Counted from the first letter of the stretch, positions 1 to 11,885 are shown. The stretch: 64,000 nt of DNA from Larix kaempferi (GCA_027924585.1 BSBM01000877.1:1960501-2024500), one strand, 5' to 3'. Notes: generated by a model not told the origin, from the letters alone. Program-made: numbers and translations.

Positions 1-3000
1 AAAATTACAATATATTGATTTGGAGGGATGATTATGAATATTTTCATGATTCGAAATGAATTGAATCAAGATAATGGTTGGAAAATTATATACCTAAGTT
101 TAATTCCACAATTAATGAGGTTTTAGATAAAACATTAAGGACAACATGCATATGTAAAAGTAAATGAGACAAAAGAGAGGAAAACCAATATTTAAATAAA
201 AAAGAAAATGAAAATAGGAAAGTCAAAGTTCAATCTGGTAGTCTTCCCATTACTCCAACTCTCATATATCTTCTTGTAATTGGACTTTCAAAATGTTTGC
301 CAGAGGGGGATGCAGACACAACCTTGTATTTTAGCCAAAGATTACTGAAAAAGAGAACTACCATTAAATGTTGGTTTTCTAATTTGGGTTTTCAAAATAA
401 AATTACTATATTCATTGTGTGATTGATGTTGTGCTGTAAGAATCTCTTATATGTACTTGTAAAATTGTTCTTATTAATTTTAATTGATCCTTATATTTTA
501 TGGAAGTTACTCTATTTTGATGAGGGTATTTTAAATTGTGGAAAGATTAATCTCTATTGTAGCATGTAAATTTGATTAGCGATTTTATTTTCTTTAATAA
601 ACAAATAGCACCAAGAGCTATATTTTCCACACCGTTCAGTCATTTCCATGACAGAGTTGTTGCAATATGATCTCATTCTAATTTCTATTGTAAACAAATC
701 ATTTAATTATTTTTTCCTAAATATCCATGTTGGTGAGACTCTCAAACTATGAGGCCTATAGTTTACATATCAATATACTCCATCCATAATAAACTTTTAA
801 AAAAAGAGATGAAAATATTCTAACATGTTCGCCATCCTTTAGTGCTTGAATATGTCATTTGTCCATTTTTGAGCTACCACTTTTTAAATTGCATCAACTT
901 CTCTTCTTCTTTGTACTTTTTAAATTGCATCAACTTCTCTTCTTCTTTCCCTATAGATGTGATGAAAAGAGTTGAGTTTAAATTTGTTTCTAACACTTGA
1001 ATATGGTTAGATATTTCCCTAGCATAGTACATGTTACTTGGATGTGATGTATTGCTAAGTTTGTATGTTACTTGGATGTGATGTATGGTTAAGTTTGTAT
1101 TGTGCTTAATTTCTTCCATTTCTTGAGTTTGATTAATCGAAGTATATAAAATCGACCTAAAATAATAATCACCTAGGATTCAAGCTACCACAAACATAAT
1201 TTAAAACATAAAATATCACCACTAGAAAAAGCAAAACTATCAATATTCAATATGTTCACTATTTTAGTAAAATATTCATGGGAATGCATTATAAATAACA
1301 AGCAATACAAATTATTTTAAAAGAATAAGTGAACAAAATTACATACACTTCTATTTCCACCAAATTTCAAATCTAGTTCAAAAATATAAAGATGACAACC
1401 AAGTTTAGAATATTTTCCTAATGTATGGTTGGAGAAGTTTTGGCTTGTGTCATGTTCTTGAAATTTCTACTATATTGGAATGAGCACAACTTTTGCACAT
1501 GATGTTATTCTCTCATGGCAATTAATATCATTAAGGAATTGTGTTAGTAAAATGAAGAAACATACATAAACTATAAAAATCATCCACCCTTTCTCTTTTT
1601 TCAATCAATAGAATTCTTCCTCATGGCTTGATTCCTCTTCAAATTCAAGGCGCCTTCTAACTTAAAACAAATTATGGTTTCCTTCCATGGACAATGTTTT
1701 GAAATGTGCACCACCGTCTTTAAAAATATTAATCAATATTAGGGGAGAATAGGTGTCAGATTTGCACTGTCTTACTCTATTGGCATTCAATTCTAATCCA
1801 TGTTATCCCTTATCTGCTTAAATCTTGGAAAGTTAAAATAAACATAGATATTTTACATCTCAATATTGAACATCTACAAGTTAAATCTAGGTTGAAATTA
1901 TAGTTAGAAAGTGATGTCAAACATTGTGAAAAACAAAGAAAAGAAAAAAACAAAATTGTAAAACATTAACCAAAATTAAGTGTATCCACACGGGAGTCAC
2001 GTTTTAATTTCTCTCCATTCACAAGATATCCCATCTAGAGTAAAATAAGTTACATAATAACATGTCATATGAGTATATGCAAATATGCTTTGCATAGTCA
2101 TTCGAATTGAGTCCTCTTCTTTAATGAACATTTCTTCAAAAACAAAAAATGATATGTCCATTTCAAAATGTTCACATACATAACCCTTCTCCCACATACT
2201 AGATTGAATGTCAAGAAATAATTTTAAACGTATACAATCAATTAATGTTGGATTACTATTTGGTAAGCTCATTTTTTAAGTGTGCGTAACCTGGCTTCTG
2301 CAATATGTCCATCCAACCATTTTACTCCTGGGAAGAAAATTATCATACTTATAAAACGAAACTTCTTCCCCCGATGATATGGAATTATTTCCCTCATAGA
2401 GTATCTATCCTATTTGAGAATGGAAAAAACATATAAAATACTAGTAATACTCTCCATGAGATGTCATTATTCAAAATAAAAAATGCACAAACCTACACAT
2501 GAAAAAATAGAAACCAAACATTGAACATCCATTTACTATGAGGAATTCATATAAAACTAGAAAAAATATTCAATGATTATAGAATGAAAAGCCCTTACAA
2601 TTTAGTCCAATGTGAGGAAAAATTTCTTGAATGTAAATTGACTCTTTGATGTATGTATGTGTGCTCCTACATATGATATTTAAGCGCCCTTCCCACTTGT
2701 TCACTCTGTTGGCTAATAGTAAATGATCGTACTACACCTTTCCAATGGGATTTCAAATCATTTAATTCTCTTTTTTTCTTGGTGGGTAAACAAAGTTGAG
2801 GGACCTTTTAGATGTTATGGTATATTCAAGAAACCCATTCAAGTTCCATAAAATATAATTGATCCCAAGCAATCCCGACCCTGCCGAACCTAGTCCCAAG
2901 CTTGCCACGTTGAAGTCCAAGTAGGATACTTAAACAGAACGCGTACACGTTATATATTACTAAAATGCGTAAACGTTATGAGATACTAAACGTGTACGCA

Positions 3001-3388
3001 TTTTTCGAAACATATTTTATGCCTGAAACGGGCCACGCCCATCATCTCCTCTACAACCGCGACAGAGCAGGGGCGGCGATGGAACGAGTAGTGGTGAACG
3101 TGTTTTGAGGGAAAGAGCCCAAATCTTCCACCTTGAGCACCAATTTCTTCAACCTCGGGTGTTTAAATCAAATTCCACACTTCTAATTTCTATATTTTTT
3201 TATGCCCTCAAATCAATTGAATCCATAATTTTTTAAATTTGTATGCCATAGAAGTAATTTAGACCATAACTTCACACATTTGTATTCCCAAAACAAATTA
3301 AAACCCCAATTTAGTCGTAAAAATAAAATCAGTCTCACTAGATGGATATATATACATGAGCATCCTTATGAATCCAAATCAATATTCA
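1..3388. other. AT-rich spacer, U1 5' part
   Basis: No gene supported. A 91-codon minus-strand open frame at 1997-2272 (opening MSLPNSNPTLIDCIRLK) matches nothing I recognise; being the same in every unit means little because the units are near-identical. At 2941-3001 a 24-26 bp direct repeat overlaps an inverted repeat (GCGTACACGTT at 2941-2951 against AACGTGTACGC at 2989-2999). The patch at about 2870-3120 is clearly richer in GC and CpG than its surroundings. Confidence 0.6.
879..1098. repeat. Two short tandem duplications (36 bp and 34 bp), U1
   Basis: 879-914 and 915-950 are near-perfect copies starting ACTTTTTAAATTGC; 1031-1064 and 1065-1098 are near-perfect copies starting ATGTTACTTGGATG. 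A minus-strand open frame across them (874-1119) owes its internal repeat to this DNA duplication and is not taken as a gene. Confidence 0.85.
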
Positions 3389-4296
3389 CAAATACCCAAA
3401 TTTTCTCATGTATATAGCAAGGTTGCTTACAACTAAAAAAAAAAATCAAGTACAATTCATATCTTCCCCAAAATACATAAACTAAGATGGTAAATGGACT
3501 ATAGAGTCCAAAAAGCATCATGCTACAACAAATAATAACATAACAAAATCATTGCCAATATTGGGATTTTATTCATCAATAGCACCATTTACCCCTCCTT
3601 TGGACTCTAACCCTTTCCTATACCCGGAATATCGAAGTTAGTCCTCGAAGGACATTAGTCAACACCTTCTAGTTTTGATGAGGCTTCCTATTCCAAGTTT
3701 TAAGATAGGGTAGAGAAGTTTCCCATGCTTGATAAATGTTTTCACTTGAGTGAAGGGTGCATTTTGGTTAAGGTCAAGACAGAGGAGTTCAACAATAGGG
3801 TGTACCAACATCAAGAATCCTAGGGAGGTTGATGTGTTTGATTGCATGTCAATCCCATACTATCATACATGATAGAATCTAGTGGAAACCTTGCAATCCT
3901 AAAAGATTGCAAACTGTTAATTTTGTTGAATTATAAATCCCAAACCACTATAAACAAATATGCAAACTCTCTCGTGTGTATATAGAAAGAGTGCATACAA
4001 CTAAAATAAAATCAAGTGAAATCCATATATTCCAAAAATTACATCTAAACAAAGATGCTAAATGGTCTATAGAGTCCAAAAAACATCACACCACAACAAA
4101 TAATTACATATATCAAAATCCTTGCCTATATTGGGATTTTGTTCATCAATAGCACCTTGTGCCCCCTACTCTAGGATCTATCCCTTTCCTCTACCCGGAA
4201 TCTCGGAGCTGGTCCTCCAAGGGCATTAGTCAACACCCTATAGTTTTGATGAAACTTCACAATCCAAGCCTAAAAATAAGGTAGAGAAGATTCCCA
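3389..4296. repeat. Pair of diverged ~340-bp direct repeats, U1
   Basis: The stretch at 3389-3726 returns in diverged form at 3955-4296. Shared landmarks include TATAGAGTCCAAAAA (near 3500 and 4071), ATTGGGATTTT, TCATCAATAGCACC, the CCCGGAAT block and TTAGTCAACACC. The ~230-bp interval is too short for an LTR retrotransposon body; an old local duplication or two insertions of one repeat family is more likely. No coding potential recognised. Confidence 0.75.
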
Positions 4297-4553
4297 ATCA
4301 ACATATACTCTTAGGACATTTAAATTATGTATCTGGAAATTGAAATTAATACACAGATATGACATGAATTTAAGATGGAAAAATGTTAAATGTTTAGTCT
4401 TTAGTGTATAATTTGTTCAGTTTTAAATTTCAAATTATAAATAGTTCATGTTGTTATTTGTTGTACACTAGTTTTACATTTTCCATTACTTAGAGATGTC
4501 ATTATACCATCTGTATTTTTCTAATGATATTTTTTTTGTATTTATGATTGCAG

Positions 4554-5349
4554 TGGCTATTATGGATCAGAATGCAGAGATATTGAGAGAGATCACTCAT
4601 TTGAGAGATATTGGTACAGCTTGGAGGGGTGGAGATGAACTCCACTACTAATTGGCAGCATCACTAGATGCTATTGTGGATACTATCAGTCGCTCAAACG
4701 ATGCATTGTACAACATAGAATCATACAGAGAAATAAAACGACAAGAATATGTCGATGGATTGAGTTATAATGAGGTGAAGAAATTAAAAATAAATAAAGG
4801 GCAAAATATTCACTTTTTAGAGTTCCCGGGACAGATGTCGTTCTAGATACTACTAGAGCACATATTTCAATTGAGTGGTGTTTTTTTCCACCAATCATAG
4901 ATCACTGGATGGATCGATGGTATATGGTATTTGACATTCCCCCACGCAACAACAGGGAAGTACCACTATACTTCCTTCGATAACATTATGCTGATTTTGC
5001 GATGGGTAAACATGTCAACTATTTCGATATGCTGGGGCCCCAGGGAACTGGCATGGGGATGCCCCAAAATCGTCCCAATGATAGGCATAAAGATTCCAAT
5101 TGACTGATACCTCCACCTCGTAGCCATTTACCGAGTCTAGATGTCCCTCCTGCACATACGATGATACCACGGACACAGGAGGAATTTTTGACGCTAGCTC
5201 AAGTCATTGTATGCCACAGTACAACTATTGACCAGGAAGGGACCCCTTCCTCTGGTGGGGTACAGCCAGCGTCTTCCGACCGGAGAGGACCATGTACTAT
5301 TGGGGATAGACTGGCATCCCACGAGCCACAGATTGAGTGTTGCGCGTAA
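4554..5349 (+). pseudogene. Decayed exon of unknown family, U1
   Basis: Begins after a convincing 3' splice site: branch-like CTAAT, a T-rich tract and TTGCAG ending at 4553. The reading frame opens with MDQNAEILREITHLRD, hits TAA at 4649-4651, continues as LAASLDAIVDTISRS, shifts by one base between about 4790 and 4850, then reads HWMDRWYMVFDIPPRN with TAA at 4981-4983 and TGA near 5102-5106, and ends as a Ser/Pro/Gly-rich tail to the stop at 5347. I do not recognise the family. The coding-like amino-acid composition and the splice acceptor suggest a terminal exon of an old gene or transposon gene, now dead. No matching upstream exon was recognised. Confidence 0.5.
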
Positions 5350-5393
5350 AAGCGAAAACGTATAGCTGGGTGCTTAAATATACAAGAGTATAT

Positions 5394-5745
5394 AAATATA
5401 TATATATATATAATATGATCCTCATCATAGCATCATCCTGATGCATATCATCTGGAGCAACATCATGAAGCTCATCATCCATGATCATCCTGATCATACA
5501 ATGTATCCACCTGATACATATCATCTGGAGAAACATCTTGAAGCTCATCATCTATGATCATCCTAATCATACAGTGTATCCACCTGATACATATACAAAT
5601 CCATGATCCACCTGATCATACAATGTATACACCTGATACATATACAAATACATGATCCACCTGATCATACAATGTATCCATCTGATATATATACGAATAC
5701 ATGATCCACATGATCATACAATGTATCCACCTGATACATATAGAG
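5394..5745. repeat. TA microsatellite and 49-bp-period tandem tract, U1
   Basis: A TA run at about 5394-5412 is followed by an imperfect tandem tract. CATGATCCACCTGATCATAC-type units begin at 5602, 5651 and 5700 (period 49), with more divergent relatives from 5427 that alternate with a CATCTGGAG...CTCATCAT segment. It lies just 3' of the copia RNase H on that element's strand, so it is probably the element's 3' non-coding region. TGATCA palindromes recur throughout. Confidence 0.75.
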
Positions 5746-5852
5746 CAGTAACTGGAGCATCGTCCTGATGCTCATCACACAACGCTTATATCCACAGCCA
5801 TGGAAAGGATCCTCCTTCACCATGCTTGGAATGGCTCCTACAAATGTGGCCA

Positions 5853-7455
5853 TCACTTGTTCCTCGAAGTGTCATCAATCTAAAGAACACCAAGCCTCTC
5901 TCTGAAGTATTCGAACTTCACTTTGGCTAGTGGTTTCATCAACACGTCCACAACCTGCTCATCCGTCGCAACATATGGGGGCTTCACTAATCCTCTCTGC
6001 ACCATATCCCTGATATATTGATATTTGATCTCAATGTGCTTCAACCTGTCGTGGAACACAAGGTTCTCAGACAGCTTCACACAACTCTGGTTGTCAGAAA
6101 AGATACCAGTAGCCTCCAACGGGAGATCAAATAGCTCAGATAGTAGCTTCCGAATCCATACTGCCTCACAACTAGCTGAACAAGATGCAACATACTCTAC
6201 TTCAACTGTACTCAGTGCTACGCAGGACTACTTCTCGCTAAACCAGGAGATCACACCTAATCCCATACTGAAGTAGCACCTCGAAGTGCTCTTCTGCTGA
6301 ATGGCACTGCCTACCCAATTTGAATCAACAAAACCCTCTAGGTTAAACTTTTTATTCGCATCATACTTGAGCCCATAATCAACCGTACCCTTCAGGTACC
6401 TCAGAATATGCTTTACAGCAACCCGGTGAACACCTCTGGGATCCGTTAGGAACTGGATCAATGTGTTCACTGCAAAGAAAATATCTGGTCTCATGTTCGT
6501 CAGGTACATCAAGGACCCAATCATCTGACGATACATCGTGGCATCAACCGGCTCAGATGAAGCATCACACAGAAGCTTCAGGTTCGATGCCATAGGTGTG
6601 GCCATTGCCTTGCAGTCCATCATCCCGAACCTCTTCGGGATCTCTATTGCATACTCCCCTTATCCAAGGAGGATTCCATCTGCACTCTGCCACACCTCCA
6701 TACCAAGAAAGTAGTGCATCGGACCCAAGTCCTTCATCTCAAACTCAGCAGCAAGCTTCCTCTTCGTGTCAGCAATCAATCTATCCTCACCTGTTACAAA
6801 CAGGTCATCCACATACAATAGTAGTATCACTAGATTTCTTTCCTCAACCTTGCAGTAAAGGTTGGAATCCACTTTACTCTTAGTAAAGCCCAAACTGGAT
6901 AGGAATTTGGCTATCCTTCCGTACCAGGTCCTGGGTGCCAGTTTCAAACCATACAGGGATTTCTTCAGTTTGCACAGATGAGTATCTCTGTCATGTGTCT
7001 CAAACCCTATTAGATGCTCCACATACACTTCCTCTTCAAATACACCAATCAAGAAAGATGTCTTGACATCCATCTGGTGTACCTTGCATTTCATCACTTG
7101 CAGCCAGAGCAAGTACTGATCTAATGGAAGTGTATCTGGCCACAGGAGCAAAAGTCTCTTCATAATCAATCCCTTCTTTTTGGGAGAAGCCACAAGCTAC
7201 CAATCTCTCTTTGTAATTCTCTATGCTACCAACTGCAACATGCTTGATCTTATAGATCCACTTGGAAGTCACAACAAACTTCCCATCTGGTCTTGGGACC
7301 ACATTCCAAACATCTTTCATCACGATCGAAGGATCATGGTATTCTTCCATTACTTCATCCCGGATCCTGGGAACTTCAATATCATCAATAGATAGCTTTG
7401 TTGCTGGAACAAATGTTGTAGTCCTTCTTTTGTAAGTGATGGTATATGATCTTTC
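5853..7455 (-). pseudogene. Decayed Ty1/copia pol (RT and RNase H), U1
   Basis: Read on the minus strand from about 7455: the start of reverse transcriptase ([27 protein letters not shown]), the MDVKTSFL motif, the catalytic YVDD (6804-6815), the YFLGMEV and MIGSLMYLTNMRPD motifs, then RNase H (FVDSNWVGS, SDNQSCVKLSEN, HIEIKYQYIRDM) ending near 5853. Lesions are a one-base frameshift at about 7097-7101, TAA at 6660-6662, TAG at 6228-6230 and TAG at 5880-5882. Integrase, protease, gag, a polypurine tract and LTRs were not found, so this is a truncated dead element. U1 has private changes near 7048 and 7178. Confidence 0.92.
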
Positions 7456-10400
7456 CTACAAGGCAAGCTAAATTGCATGATTAGAAACATCTCATAGTTT
7501 TCAGAATAAATTCTTACACATAAAGAAATATGTCATACAGTCATGCAATTATTTTAGCCAATGCTTCAATACAACATTTATTCATATCTCGTAACTTTCT
7601 AGATGCCTTCCAATCTCTACCAGAACATTGTTAAGAGTGTGCACAACTCCCAACATGTCAGCAATACAACATTTATTCATATCCCGTAACTTTCTTGTGT
7701 CATTACTCAACTCAAAAAACACATTGTTAGTGTTTTGTCCATAACTCTTCTGTTTCTCAACCATTTTGAAAAAAATTCTATGGTGCACTAAAGGACATCG
7801 ACCTCTACATGCTATAAAAAAATGGTTTCAAAAAGGTTGCATTAAGACCTTCAAAGGCTGCACTCACAATTGGCATACTGTTTTCGAGGTTCTATTAATT
7901 AGATAATTAAAGAAAAAATTAATTTTTTTTTTTTTTTGCGGGGGGCAATAGCGATGCACTAGTAATACGTGTTCTCTATATTTATACCAGTTTTCGCAAG
8001 TTGATTCCATCGTTTATGCACTCAAAGGCTACACCCACAAAAACATATACCTTATAATTCTCCAAAAACTAAAAAGTTCTTGTTACAAATAATCAAACTT
8101 AGGATAGTTAAGAATATTTTCAATAGAAAAAAATTATATATTCGGAAACGTCATTTAATTACCTACGTTTCATTTTTTTTACTCATCGCAATATTCATTG
8201 TGTATATGTTTCAAAAAATCCATGTAAGTTGATGGATGTGTGCTTTTTCAATTTTCTATTGCATCTAACATGTCAAAAGAGACCCTCATTAGCTTGCACA
8301 CACCCTACCCAAATCTACAATTCCTTTATTGATGAGAAGTAACTCAAAATACAATTGGTACTCATAATGTCAGATAATGACCCATTTCATCACTTTCATT
8401 ATTAACTATAATAGTTTTCAACTTTCCCAGAGATCTACGAGTTCCCATTTGTCTACAATAAAGATACAAAGGAATTATAGAAAAAAGAATATGAACAAAT
8501 TCAATTCAACAACATTGCAAACCATTTTATCATGACATTCTAAAATGACATTACCCCATTAATATCTCAAAATTAAAAGACAATCATGGCCAATTTAAAA
8601 TTTGATTGATAATCATTGGTTTACCCTAGGCCCTAATCTCCAAGAAAAGAACATTTTGTTTGTTTCCTATTTACCTTAGGAACAATCTTTAGGTTGAGAA
8701 CATTTTTTTTGTTTCCTAGTTACCCATGGAAAAATCCCCTCGGAATAAGAAGGACCCAACTTTTAAAGGAAACTTGGACCTCCAACTATTTATATGTTGT
8801 ATGGAAGAGAATAACACCAAAGTAGCCACAAATTTCATATGATTTCATGGACTCAAAAAAAGAAATCACTTTTTACTAATGGTGATACATTTTTGACCAA
8901 TTCCTTTATTCAATGAGTGAAGGAGTGACTAAATGATGGATGACTGAGTGGTTCATGGTGATACATTTTTGACCAATTCCTTTATTCAATGAGTGAAGGA
9001 GTGACTAAATGATGGATGACTAAGTGGTTCATGGGTTGTCGGGTGGTCGAAATTTTTTGTCATCCTCTGTGAATTTAATTAAAAAAAGGGAGAAATCATG
9101 ATGCCATAAGATGTTAGGGTATGGGAAATATACAAAATATATCACCTCTTCTTAAGATATTTGAAACCGTTATCATGTCCATGTGGCTAAAACATAAGGT
9201 ATATATCTTTGATGGTGGGAGAAACAAAATACACAATACAAAATAGAGTACATTTCCTCTTTCCTTCATATTGGAATAAACTCCATGCTAGTTTAGTGAC
9301 AACTTCAGCAGTAAAAAAACATAGATATAAATTTCAATTCCCTTCCATATTACCTCCTCTGATGTGAGAAGTCTCTAAAATTATTTACCTTTATGGTTCA
9401 CTAGCTTCATCAAGAGTTCAAACATGATTATGTATGTGTATACCACTCTATTATTGAAAATAACTTAAAACAAGCCAAAACACATACACACACACACACA
9501 TACAGAGAGAGGGGAGGGGTCGATTTAGTCTATCCCGAGTGGTTGTCGAATGGAGTGGTATTCTCCTCGGCAAGGTTTTGTTCCCCTAAGTGACAGGTTG
9601 AACTCATTATGAGAATAGTGCTGTAATGGATTTGAGGGATTTCGTTGACTGGCCACGTGCTCTGAAGAATCTAAGGTTTACCCTATGACATGGAAATTAG
9701 TTTTAGGGTTTAAGGTTTACTTTCAAACTTTAACCTCAATCTAAGGTTTACCTCAACCTGGTCAACCAAACTCACCCATGTCTAGGTGATGTATAGGGGA
9801 TACTCTACCTTTTCCTAAATGGGCAAGTCTGTGACCTTTGTGAGTTGGAGAGATTTTTGGGGTCCTTGATGATCAATTGATGCACCTCCATTTCTTCATC
9901 CCATCAAGTGGGTTGTGATTCAAATTCTTTTTGTTTTCCATACTTTTGAGACTTTATTGCATTGGGTATAAATGTGTGATGTTTCATAGCATTCCTTGCG
10001 CCTTAAAGTGACTTGTTCATAGTTCATGTTTTGGGTCCAAGTATAGTCCTTAGCATCAAAATTGATGTCTTTTAGAAAGTCCTTTTTGAATTCCATGTCT
10101 ACACATATGGGTGCATATGTGGTGATACGTTAGTGTTTCTTCTCCTCACTTCTGAAATGAAATTTTCCTAAAGCATTTTGAATATCACATAATGAATAAT
10201 ATCCCCATAAATGATTAGGGATCTTAGACAATATTACCAAGACATGCTCGAGGGAGGAAGAGGGATGGAACGTTGGAGTCTAAGGTTCCATGGAAAGACC
10301 AAATCTTCTCGAAAACCACAAACTAAAGTTCAAGATTTGATCTTTATCATTGGATTCATTAAATTTTATTATGAAGAATACCTTAGAACAAGGCTAAATA

Positions 10401-10954
10401 TATGATTCTTCCTTGATTTCTAGCTTCCAAGTGCAAGAGATCCAATGTTGAATATATGCAAGCTTTAACCAAAGGCCCTTGAATGTGTAAATCAGTCAAT
10501 TTTCTTTGTATAATGTTGACTTCTTTGTTGCATCCCTTGTTATAGTGATAGCAAGTGGCAAAGCTTCATTAAAACCATGTGCATCTTAGAAGGAATATGT
10601 TTAAACGTTCTCCTTGAATGAGAGATTATAAGTTCCTTCTCTTTCGTCAAAGGAAACAACTTGGGGTGATCTAGGAGCTAGAATCATGTCTAGAGAGTTA
10701 TTGAGTTAGAAGATTAAACCCACAAGAAGCAAGGATCCAACGCAACTAAATGGGAACCCTAAAACAACAACAAAAGAGGGAGGGGGAGCTTAGTGGAGGC
10801 TAGCAAGTAAGGAAAACCCTAACCATTGTGCACCAAGAAATCAAGAACAACGTTCATATTATGTCTAGGCACATCGGTTATATATATATATAATTTAAAT
10901 TTATATAAATGAAATCTTTTCCATATTTTTACTCTAGAATGTAAAGTTTCATTC

Positions 10955-10988
<34 letters not shown>

Positions 10989-11100
10989 CTTAACTAAATA
11001 TATGTAATGCCTATAAATAAAATTCTTGCTTGGAACTTAATATTTTGATAAATCCAATAATAAAAGTGAAAATGATCAACATTTGCGTTTTGTTTTATGT
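7456..11100. other. AT-rich spacer between copia remnant and foldback element, U1
   Basis: No gene supported. Small open frames at 7582-7788 (minus) and 10211-10405 (plus) have no recognised family. A ~34-bp segment occurs twice (7567-7600 and 7672-7705). A T run followed by GCGGGGGG lies at about 7921-7946, a CA microsatellite at about 9481-9502, repeated CTAAGGTTTACC words at 9670-9760, a TA run near 10879-10892 and a GT microsatellite at about 10962-10988. Confidence 0.6.
8881..9032. repeat. 76-bp tandem duplication, U1
   Basis: Two adjacent copies (8881-8956, 8957-9032) beginning GGTGATACAT, differing at one base (TGACTGAG versus TGACTAAG). It is young relative to the surrounding decay but present in all full units with the same mismatch, so it predates the array expansion. 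Confidence 0.9.
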
Positions 11101-11393
11101 TGGAAATGTGTAAAAAATGTTAGATTTACATATATTAGCTATGAAAATTGCATAATTTGGGTGTCATGGGGTATTTGAGGGTGCTAAATCTATTTATCGA
11201 TTCAAAAACACAATTTGAACACTTCGAAATTTGGAAAAATCCAAATTTGGAAGTGTTCATATTGTGTTTTTCCAAATTTCGAAGTGTTCAAATTCGATAA
11301 ATAGATTTAGCACCCTCAAATACCCCATAGCACCCAAATTATACAATTTCCATTTGTAATATATGTTATTCTAAGAGTTTTTACATATTTCCA
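11101..11393. mobile_element. Foldback (MITE-like) inverted repeat upstream of GLOX copy 1
   Basis: The two ~125-130 bp halves are imperfect reverse complements: TGGAAAT at 11101 pairs with ATTTCCA at 11387-11393, and the stretches around 11152-11205 and 11291-11340 pair almost perfectly. A second inverted pair (AACACAAT..., GGAAGTGTTC...) sits in the centre, giving a nested hairpin. No ORF. Element superfamily and target-site duplication are not clear; a possible outer end TGTT...AACA would extend it to 11091-11408. It ends about 290 bp before the TATA box. Confidence 0.75.
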
Positions 11394-11680
11394 ATCCAAC
11401 TCTGAACAAAATAGTTAAGCTACACATAATAATACACATTTTTGAGTAAAATAAGAGCTCTTGGAAATGGTTAATTTGTTGCAATCAATAGTCAGATTTG
11501 ACGACAAAGACAAAGACATGAATTGGAGAGAGCAATTTTTAACATTACAACAATTTTATTGATATAATTTTTATCAATAGCACCTGGTAATTGTCAATGA
11601 AAGGATTCCATTAACGCAGTTGTCATGAATCCATAGAGGCCTCCCACTGTACAAAGCCCTGCAATGATCTCCTTCGCCAT

Positions 11681-11688
11681 TATATAAG
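11681..11688 (+). promoter_or_regulatory. TATA box of GLOX copy 1
   Basis: TATATAAG lies 198 bp upstream of the ATG. Transcription would start near 11712-11720, giving a leader of about 170 nt with no upstream ATG. The ~290 bp between this box and the foldback element is the likely proximal promoter; it holds one TGACG core (11499-11503) but no other element I would name with confidence. Confidence 0.7.
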
Positions 11689-11885
11689 ACCATCGTCCTC
11701 CTTTTCTCATTCCTCGGAGTGCATAGAGATTCATTCTTGCCTAAGACCAAATCTCTTTTTTTGGTTAAGCATTCATTAAAAATAATTCTCTCGTTCTCTA
11801 TATTCGGAATCGTTGGCTACTTACTTTATACTTTAAAGTTCAAGCCTCTTGTGAGCGTGAAGGAGTTTTAGTGGTAATCCATAAA

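Noticed and set aside
874-1119. Minus-strand 81-codon frame with an internal KEEEKLMQFKK repeat
   Set aside because: The repeat is the 36-bp DNA duplication; no start context or family support.
3389-4296. Direct repeats considered as a pair of LTRs
   Set aside because: Only ~230 bp separates them, they are strongly diverged, and no primer-binding site or polypurine tract was seen.
5297-5551. Minus-strand 84-codon frame across the TA run, and its longer U4 version at 48314-48664
   Set aside because: Composed of translated simple repeats (IYIYIY and MIMDDELHD patterns); the extra length in U4 comes from a base change, not from a conserved gene.
5665-5856. Minus-strand open frame of 63 codons beside the copia remnant
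   Set aside because: It runs into the 49-bp repeat tract and reads the element's 3' non-coding region; no motif supports a gene.
6025-6883. Plus-strand open frames antisense to the copia pol remnant
   Set aside because: They are antisense shadows of the RT/RNase H sequence.
9670-9760. TTTAGGG-like and CTAAGGTTTACC words suggesting interstitial telomere repeats
   Set aside because: Only one TTTAGGG occurs and the spacing is irregular; not a telomeric tract.
10211-10405. Plus-strand 64-codon frame (MIRDLRQYYQDMLEGG)
   Set aside because: Chance-length frame in AT-rich spacer with no recognised family and no promoter evidence.
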